A stretch of 64,000 nucleotides of DNA from Duganella sp. Root1480D1 (lineage in GTDB: Bacteria > Pseudomonadota > Gammaproteobacteria > Burkholderiales > Burkholderiaceae_D). Below are positions 58,378 through 64,000 of the stretch, in pieces. The stretch lies in NCBI RefSeq assembly GCF_001427305.1, contig NZ_LMFZ01000034.1:292085-356084 (forward strand). Reading direction: 5' to 3'. A program made the translations under genes and the position numbers. A model generated the notes under the pieces. The model made no database searches, was not told the DNA's origin, and saw only the letters and a program-made list of their open reading frames with translations. How positions within the stretch are numbered: the first letter of the stretch is position 1; every line of letters starts with the position of its first letter.

Positions 58378-59064
58378 ATGAAGCACTCCCTCTTCCTGTT
58401 CGACCTCGACGACACCCTGCTGGATTTCCGGGCTTCCGAAAAGCTCTCCTTCGAACGCGTGTTGCGCGAGCTGGGTTACAGCGACGGCGTCGACGAGCTG
58501 TTCCGGCAATATCAAGGCATCAACATCGAGTTGTGGCGGGCATTCGAAGCGGGCACGGTTTCGAAGGAGTTCCTGAAAGTGGAACGCTTCCGCAAAACAT
58601 TCGCCGCCTGCGCGCTGGAAATCGATCCGCAGCAAGCCAGCCTCCGTTACCTGGAGTCGCTGTCCGAGACGGTGGTGCTGATCGATGGCGCAAGGCGCCT
58701 GTGCGAGACGCTTGCCGCGGCTGGCGAAGTCGGCATCATCACCAACGGCGTAGCCCACATCCAGGACCGCCGCATTGCCAGCTCCGGCCTGGGCGACTAC
58801 ATCTCCTTCACCGCGACCTCCGAAGCATGCGGCTTTGCCAAGCCGGACAGCCGCTTCTTCGAATACGCCACCAACATGGCGCGCACCTTCAACAAGGGCG
58901 CAACCATCATCGTTGGCGACCGGCTGGACGCCGACATCCTCGGCGCCAACCGTTTCGGCATCGAGAGCTGCTGGTACAACCCGGGCCGCCTGAACAACGA
59001 CACGGAAGCACTGCCCACTTTCGAAGCCGCCCACCTCGACGAGATCGCGCCTTTGCTTGCTTAG
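58378..59064 (+). CDS. yjjG: YjjG family noncanonical pyrimidine nucleotidase
   Basis: A 228-residue HAD phosphatase that cleans up noncanonical pyrimidine nucleotides. Motif I is FDLDDTLLDF with Asp9 (nucleophile) and Asp11; motif II is IITNGVAHIQDRR; motif III Lys is in FAKPDSRFFEYA; motif IV is IIVGDRLDADILGANRF. Length fits YjjG. It converges on the TonB-dependent receptor gene and their stops overlap by 4 bases. Confidence 0.93.
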   Translation: MKHSLFLFDLDDTLLDFRASEKLSFERVLRELGYSDGVDELFRQYQGINIELWRAFEAGTVSKEFLKVERFRKTFAACALEIDPQQASLRYLESLSETVVLIDGARRLCETLAAAGEVGIITNGVAHIQDRRIASSGLGDYISFTATSEACGFAKPDSRFFEYATNMARTFNKGATIIVGDRLDADILGANRFGIESCWYNPGRLNNDTEALPTFEAAHLDEIAPLLA

Positions 59065-61799
59065 AAGGCGAAGCGCAGGCCGGCGTTGACCCGGCGTCCC
59101 ACATCCTCCAGCGTCAGGAACTGGCTCTCGTTGTTGGCATATTCGTGCATGCGCGAATTGCTCAAGTTGATGCCGTCCAGGTACAGCGCGATCTTCGGCG
59201 TGACGTTGTAGCGCAGGCTCAGGTCGTACTGGCCGTAGGCTGCGCGGGTGCGCGGCTGGGTGCTGCCGCCGCCGCAATCGACAGCGAACTTGTTGCGCCA
59301 GTTGTAGCTCACGCGCGCCGAGAAGGTCTCGTTCTCATAGAACACCGAAGCGTTGTACGACTGCTTCGACAAGCCGGGGTAGCCGCAATCCAGCGACGCG
59401 GCATCTTCACGGCTGGCAGTGGCGTCGACGAAGGTGTAGTTGGCTGCGACACCAAAGCCGCGCAGCCAGGCGATACCATTGTCGAAGGCGTACTGGCCGG
59501 CCAGTTCGATGCCCTTGATCTTGCCCTTCTGGCCATTGCGGATACGGGTGTCATGCACCACCTCCGAATACTGCGGAATGGTGATGTCTTCCAGCCGCTT
59601 CTCGAGGAAGTTCGATACCTTCTTCTGGAAGATCGCCGCGCCGAGGAAGTTGGTCTTCGACAGGTACCACTCATACGACAGGTCCAGGTTTTTCGACTCC
59701 ATCGGTTTCAGGTAAGGATTGCCGCCGCCGGTCTGCACGTCGCCGAAGCGGCCGCCGTACCAGTTGTCCACGCCCATCTGGTTCAGGGTTGGCCGGGTCT
59801 GGGTTTTGGAGGCAGCCAGGCGCAGCACCATATCGTCGGTCAGGTCGAACTTCAGGTTACCGGATGGCAGCACGCTGTTATAGCTGTTGTCGACCGCAGT
59901 CTCGACCGCCGGGCCGTAGTTCAGGATGTAGGTGGTGTCGTTCGGGCTCTTGGTCGCAGACAGCAGCACGCGGCTGATACCGGTGGACGTCGAATTCACG
60001 TGCACCACCCGCACGCCGGCATTGGCCGACCAGCGTTCGCCCTCCCATTTCGAATCGAGGAAGATGCTTGATACCTTTTCCTTGACGCTCCAGAAGTTCG
60101 GCTTGGTGTAGTCGATCGCCATCGGGCCGTTCGGGAACTTGGTCTTGTCCAGGTACAGCGCAGGATCGTTCGACTGTGCCAGCGTGGACGGCTGGTTCAG
60201 GTAATTCATGTAAGCGTAGGGGTCGAAGCTCAGGTAGCTGGCCGGTGCGCCGGGGAAGGCGTTATCCAGCGATTTCACCGTAAACAGCGACGAGGGCAGC
60301 GAGACATGGTAGCCGCTGAACGCATTCCAGGAATCGCTCTCCCATTGGTCACGCCCCACTTTGCGCTGCGAATACGAGACCCCGGTATCGAGGCCTTTGA
60401 AGGCGCCCATGTCATGCGACCACGATGCACTCATGCGCGCTTCGTTCAATTCGTCGGCAAAGCGCACATCCTTGTTCGACACGGCGTGCGCCCGCACCGC
60501 ATTCGGGTCGGTAATGCCGTCGCCGAAGGTCAGGCTGGGAATGCTGCCGAAGGTCAGCGAGTCGCCATTCTTCGGCACCATGCCGGCCACGATCCACTGG
60601 TCCGGGGTTTTGGTCGTGGTGCGCGAATTCGAGATATCGCCTTCCAGCTTCCATTCCGGCGACACGTTCCACTTCGAATTCAGGCCGAAAGCCTTGGTGA
60701 TCGACAGCCGGTCGCCGCCCTTGACGATCATGTCGTTCGAGTTGGCGTCGGTGAGAACGCCGGTGCCGTCGCCGACCAGCGCCGGGTTATTGGCAAAGAA
60801 GTTCGCGCCGGGACGCAGGAAGCTGGTGACCTGGTTGTTCGCATCGTACTTCACCCCCAGTTGCACCGGGTTGTTCCAATCGCTGATCGCAATCACGTCG
60901 TTGCGCTGGTTAAGACGCGAGTACAGCGCATCGGCAGTCAGTTTCCAGTCGGCGGACGGGTTGAATTGCACAGTCACGTTGCTGACCAGGCGCTTACGGG
61001 TTTCGTTCTCCTGCTGGTAGCCGAAGCTTTGCGGCATCAGCAGCTTCTTGCTGGTGACGTTGGCCATGGTCAGGCCCGTGGAATTCAGGTCGCCGTCGAT
61101 CATGTAGACGTCGCGCAGGTTCCAGGCGTCGTTAATGGCCTTGTTCTGCTTCGATGCGCGGTCGGTGTAGGACAGCGAGGCGGTCACGCCAAAGGACTTG
61201 TTCTCGTTGGCGAAGGAATACATGCCGCTGACGTTTGGCGTGTTCTTCTTCGAGTTCGAATCGTAGGAGTCGAACACATTGACCACGCCAGTGTGGCCCG
61301 CCTTGCCGGACAACGGCCGCGCGGTCTGGATGTCGACCGTCGAGCCGATACCGCCCTCGGGCAGGAAGGGCATGGAAGTCTTGTAGACGATGGCTTTCGA
61401 GATCAGGTCGGACGACAGCAAGTCGAACGAGAAATCGCGGCCGCCGGTGTCGCTGGTCATGGTGCGGCCGTTGACCAGCACATTATTGAACTCCGGGCCC
61501 AGGCCACGCACGGAGATGTAACGTCCCTCCCCGTTGTTGCGCTGGATCTGCACGCCGGTGACGCGCTGCAGCGATTCCGCGATATTCGTATCCGGGAATT
61601 TGCCGGCGTCTTCGGCCGATACGGCATCTACTACACCTTCCTGCAAACGCTTGGTCGCGAGCGAGGAAGCCAGGGAAGCGCGGACACCGCTCACTACCAC
61701 CTTGGCCGAAGGGTCGATAGCCTCATCGGCCGTTTGAGCATAGGCACCCAGCGGCAGCAGCATCTCTGCGATCAGCGCCGCCAATACAGTCTTACGCAT
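59061..61799 (-). CDS. TonB-dependent receptor (Xanthomonas type)
   Basis: A 912-residue outer-membrane receptor. Signal peptide MRKTVLAALIAEMLLPLGAY ends near AQ. The plug has VVVSGVRASLASSLATKR, DAGKFPDTNIAESLQRVTG, SVRGLGPEFNNVLVNGRTM and GGIGSTVDIQTARPLSGKAG, the hallmark of the Xanthomonas-type carbohydrate receptor group. The barrel ends in RVNAGLRFAF with terminal Phe. GGAG is 9 bases before the ATG at 61799. Ligand unknown. Two inverted repeats upstream (61847-61889) may be an operator. Confidence 0.93.
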   Translation of the reverse strand: MRKTVLAALIAEMLLPLGAYAQTADEAIDPSAKVVVSGVRASLASSLATKRLQEGVVDAVSAEDAGKFPDTNIAESLQRVTGVQIQRNNGEGRYISVRGLGPEFNNVLVNGRTMTSDTGGRDFSFDLLSSDLISKAIVYKTSMPFLPEGGIGSTVDIQTARPLSGKAGHTGVVNVFDSYDSNSKKNTPNVSGMYSFANENKSFGVTASLSYTDRASKQNKAINDAWNLRDVYMIDGDLNSTGLTMANVTSKKLLMPQSFGYQQENETRKRLVSNVTVQFNPSADWKLTADALYSRLNQRNDVIAISDWNNPVQLGVKYDANNQVTSFLRPGANFFANNPALVGDGTGVLTDANSNDMIVKGGDRLSITKAFGLNSKWNVSPEWKLEGDISNSRTTTKTPDQWIVAGMVPKNGDSLTFGSIPSLTFGDGITDPNAVRAHAVSNKDVRFADELNEARMSASWSHDMGAFKGLDTGVSYSQRKVGRDQWESDSWNAFSGYHVSLPSSLFTVKSLDNAFPGAPASYLSFDPYAYMNYLNQPSTLAQSNDPALYLDKTKFPNGPMAIDYTKPNFWSVKEKVSSIFLDSKWEGERWSANAGVRVVHVNSTSTGISRVLLSATKSPNDTTYILNYGPAVETAVDNSYNSVLPSGNLKFDLTDDMVLRLAASKTQTRPTLNQMGVDNWYGGRFGDVQTGGGNPYLKPMESKNLDLSYEWYLSKTNFLGAAIFQKKVSNFLEKRLEDITIPQYSEVVHDTRIRNGQKGKIKGIELAGQYAFDNGIAWLRGFGVAANYTFVDATASREDAASLDCGYPGLSKQSYNASVFYENETFSARVSYNWRNKFAVDCGGGSTQPRTRAAYGQYDLSLRYNVTPKIALYLDGINLSNSRMHEYANNESQFLTLEDVGRRVNAGLRFAF

Positions 61800-61846
61800 A
61801 TTGTCTCCGTTATTTTGGTTTGGTGAGCCAATGTTACGCAGGGCCT

Positions 61847-61889
61847 GCAATATCAAAGTATTGCGTCTTTCGGTATTGATATTCCGAAA
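61847..61889 (-). promoter_or_regulatory. Inverted repeats upstream of the TonB-dependent receptor
   Basis: GCAATA-tcaaag-TATTGC (61847-61864) and TTTCGG-10 bases-CCGAAA (61868-61889) lie 48-90 bases before the receptor start. They may be operator sites; no regulator is adjacent. Confidence 0.35.
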
Positions 61890-62034
61890 ACATATGAGTC
61901 ATACCGGCCTCCCTTTCCCATCGGGCGAGGACCTAATCCGGCTTGATGTCGGATTTATACAACTTGCGACGATTTGATTGTTTGCCTACTGCAACGATGG
62001 TTACAATTTGCGGTTTTGCACCGCAGGACTCCCA

Positions 62035-62601
62035 GTGTCAGATAACGTCTACGCCGCACCGAACGCCAACTTCGACGAACCAAGCCATTCAGGCGTGGAC
62101 GACCGCTTTTACGTGGTCTCCACGCGCAAGATGCTGACGCTGTTCTTCCTTACCTTCGGCCTGTACCACCTCTATTGGAATTTCCGGAACTGGCAGTTGC
62201 ACAAACTCGCCACCGGCGAAGACCTCTGGCCGCTGCCGCGCGCCCTCTTCGCCATCTTGTTCACGCGTACCCTGTACCGGGAAATCGCCGCCTACGACTC
62301 CACCGGCAATTGGCGCGACTGGGATTGTGAAACCTATGCGAACGGCATGGTATTCCTGATGTTCGCCGGCTACGCCCTTTCGTGGGGCGGCAAGAGTTCG
62401 ACCTTCCTGACCGTAGTCTCGATCCTGCTCCTGCTCCCGATAGGCATATTGCTGAAGCAGGCCCAGGCCGAAGTCAACGCCCGCTGTGGCGATCCTGAAG
62501 GCAGCAGTAACGATACCTTCACCGTTGCCAATATCATCTGGTGCACGCTCGGTGGCGTGATCTGGTTCCTGTTCGCGGTCGGCATGCTGCTCATCCCCTG
62601 A
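62035..62601 (+). CDS. Multi-pass membrane protein, DUF4234-like
   Basis: A 188-residue membrane protein. GTG at 62035 is chosen because AGGA is 6 bases upstream and the product begins SDNVYAAP, close to the NPYAAP start common in such proteins. Four hydrophobic segments follow, including MLTLFFLTFGLYHLYWNFRN, MVFLMFAGYALSWGG and IIWCTLGGVIWFLFAVGML; the first, with YHLYWNFRNWQ, resembles DUF4234 proteins. Function unknown. The extended TTG start 57 bases earlier has no SD. Confidence 0.75.
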   Translation: MSDNVYAAPNANFDEPSHSGVDDRFYVVSTRKMLTLFFLTFGLYHLYWNFRNWQLHKLATGEDLWPLPRALFAILFTRTLYREIAAYDSTGNWRDWDCETYANGMVFLMFAGYALSWGGKSSTFLTVVSILLLLPIGILLKQAQAEVNARCGDPEGSSNDTFTVANIIWCTLGGVIWFLFAVGMLLIP

Positions 62602-62623
62602 TGCATGCCCCCCGGGCCGCGCA

Positions 62624-64000
62624 TTAATCGGCTTTTTGGCCTGCCATGGGAATCTCCGGCAGGAACAGCAGCACGATCAGGCCTAGCAGCACCAGCACAG
62701 CACCCGCGCCGAAGATGCCGGCAATCGCGTGGCGGTACACGGTCACCGTGGACGGCAACACGCTGATGCCCGGCCCCACCGCCGCCACGGCCTTTACGCC
62801 ATGGATGTGCAGCGAACGCGCCAGCATGGCGCCCGAACCCGTCACGCCCAGCAAGCCTCCCAGCGAGCGGAAGAAAGTCAGCATCGCCGTTCCCACGCCG
62901 CGGCGCGGCAGCGGCAAGGCGTTCTGCACTGCGATGGTCATGTTGGGCATCACCAGTCCCAGGCCGGCGCCAAGCAGGAAGATTGCCGGCTCGATGACCC
63001 AGTAGCCCCAACCTGCCTCCATTCCCAGTGCCAGCGTGGCAAATGCCACCAGTGCGGCGACCAGCCCACCCTGTTGCACGCCCTTGTACTTGCCGGTGCG
63101 CGCCAGCCGGCGCCCGCTCAGCATCGAGGAGCCAACCAGGCCAATCATCATGGCCACGGTCAGCAAGCCCGAACTGGCGGGGCTGCTGCCCATTACCACC
63201 TGGAAGAACAAGGGGAAGAACACGGTGGCGCCCATCAGGCCCATGAAAGTCAGCGCCATCACCACGCTGGCGATATTGAAGACCCGGTTGCCGAACAAGT
63301 CCGGCGGCAGCACCGGCTCCGGCACCTTGCGCACATGCACCGCCAGCCAGCTGCCCAGCACCACGGCCAGCACGCAGCAGACCCGCACCTGCAGCGAGTC
63401 CCAGGCCCATTCGGTGCCGCCCAGCGCCAGCACCAGCAACGCAGACGTGATCGAGCCGGTCATCAGTACTGAGCCCAGGTAATCGACGCGGTGCGCATGG
63501 TGCACCTTTTCCTTGTGCAGCGCCCGCGCAATGGCGTAGAAAGCCACGGCGCCAACCGGCAGGTTGACGTAGAAGGTCCAGTGCCAGGACAGCGCATCGG
63601 TAATCAGGCCGCCCAGCACGGGGCCCAGCAGGCTGGTGGCAGCGTACACCACCGGCACCATGCCCATGCGCTTGCCGCGTTCCGCAGGCGGAATGATGTC
63701 GGCGATGATGATCTGCGCCAGCGGCAGGAAGCCGCCTGCGCCCACGCCTTGCAGCGCGCGGAACACGATCAACTGCGTCATGTCCTGCGCCAGGCCGCAA
63801 AGCGCGGAGCCAAGCAGGAAAGCGCCCATCGCGGCGAAGATCATTGGCCGGCGGCCGTACTGGTCGGCCAGCTTGCCGTACAGCGGCATGGTGGCGGTGG
63901 AGGCCAGCACATAGGCCGTCACCACCCAGGACAGGTGGGCCATGCCGCCCAGGTCGGCCACGATGCGCGGCAAGGCGGTGGCAACGATGCTCTGGTCCAG
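62624..64000 (-). CDS. MFS exporter of the DHA2 (EmrB/QacA) drug-resistance family, N-terminus outside window
   Basis: The last 458 codons or so of a 14-helix proton-coupled drug exporter. Reading on the minus strand, the window edge gives LDQSIVATALPRIV, the typical motif D1 of TM1, so the start lies beyond 64000. Motif A follows (VVTAYVLASTATMPLYGKLA, DQYGRRPM), then motif C-like LLGPVLGGLITDALSWHWTF with Gly-rich repeats. The C-terminus LLFLPEIPMAGQKAD fits the family. Substrate is not predictable. Confidence 0.93.
   Translation of the reverse strand: MDQSIVATALPRIVADLGGMAHLSWVVTAYVLASTATMPLYGKLADQYGRRPMIFAAMGAFLLGSALCGLAQDMTQLIVFRALQGVGAGGFLPLAQIIIADIIPPAERGKRMGMVPVVYAATSLLGPVLGGLITDALSWHWTFYVNLPVGAVAFYAIARALHKEKVHHAHRVDYLGSVLMTGSITSALLVLALGGTEWAWDSLQVRVCCVLAVVLGSWLAVHVRKVPEPVLPPDLFGNRVFNIASVVMALTFMGLMGATVFFPLFFQVVMGSSPASSGLLTVAMMIGLVGSSMLSGRRLARTGKYKGVQQGGLVAALVAFATLALGMEAGWGYWVIEPAIFLLGAGLGLVMPNMTIAVQNALPLPRRGVGTAMLTFFRSLGGLLGVTGSGAMLARSLHIHGVKAVAAVGPGISVLPSTVTVYRHAIAGIFGAGAVLVLLGLIVLLFLPEIPMAGQKAD

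Overview
This 64 kb window is chromosomal DNA from a GC-rich betaproteobacterium, most likely of the Oxalobacteraceae (Massilia / Duganella / Janthinobacterium group). This is inferred from several things: the glyA-nrdR-ribD housekeeping order, a ZTP riboswitch ahead of glyA, the ybgC-tolQRAB-pal-cpoB cluster, Xanthomonas-type and Oar-type TonB-dependent receptors, a PEP-CTERM protein, and overall protein composition. No phage, insertion sequence with a transposase, or CRISPR array was seen.

Layout. 0-6 kb: the end of a CstA-type pyruvate/peptide transporter, its small YbdD partner, then a hybrid histidine kinase with two receiver domains and an Hpt domain, followed 4 bp later by a REC-PAS-GGDEF-EAL protein (a phosphorelay feeding cyclic-di-GMP). 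6-10 kb (minus strand): dnaX-ybaB-yciI-recR. 10-12 kb: ffs (SRP RNA) and ubiD. 12-14 kb: a long structured leader, a lytic transglycosylase and a membrane protein of unknown role. 14-25.5 kb (minus strand): glyA-nrdR, then five minor-pilin genes translationally coupled to ribD, then ribE, ribBA, ribH and nusB. The rib genes are interrupted by an alpha/beta hydrolase, an SDR and an OsmC protein. glyA is preceded by a ZTP riboswitch with its terminator and by a 138-bp near-palindrome.

25.8-32 kb: an SDR (YdfG-like), the complete Tol-Pal envelope system, and two tandem identical tRNA-Lys genes behind a consensus promoter. 32-42 kb is accessory: RidA/LysR, a PAP2-type phosphatase lipoprotein fused to an autotransporter-type beta repeat, an AraC-regulator remnant, a monooxygenase, a 957-residue glycine-rich PEP-CTERM protein, a periplasmic solute-binding protein and a PDZ-less trypsin-like protease. 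41.7-44.1 kb: an acyltransferase and a GNAT protein. 44.2-53.6 kb: a sugar-utilisation-like locus with a LysR regulator, GH97, a six-hairpin glycosidase, an Oar-type TonB-dependent receptor and a glycerophosphodiesterase lipoprotein. 53.7-57.3 kb: a MarR-regulated DUF1656-HlyD-FUSC efflux operon with two copies of the same operator. 57.3-64 kb: a pentapeptide-repeat protein, a third identical tRNA-Lys, YjjG, a second TonB-dependent receptor, a small membrane protein and a truncated DHA2-family MFS exporter.

Most of the window is ordinary. The parts most worth a second look are the 138-bp palindrome beside the glyA riboswitch, the structured leader with two small ORFs before the lytic transglycosylase, the pilY1-less minor-pilin cluster with an atypical PilE, the glycine-rich PEP-CTERM protein, the phosphatase/beta-repeat lipoprotein and the GH97/TonB receptor locus. 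All calls rest on reading the sequence and on family knowledge; no searches were run.
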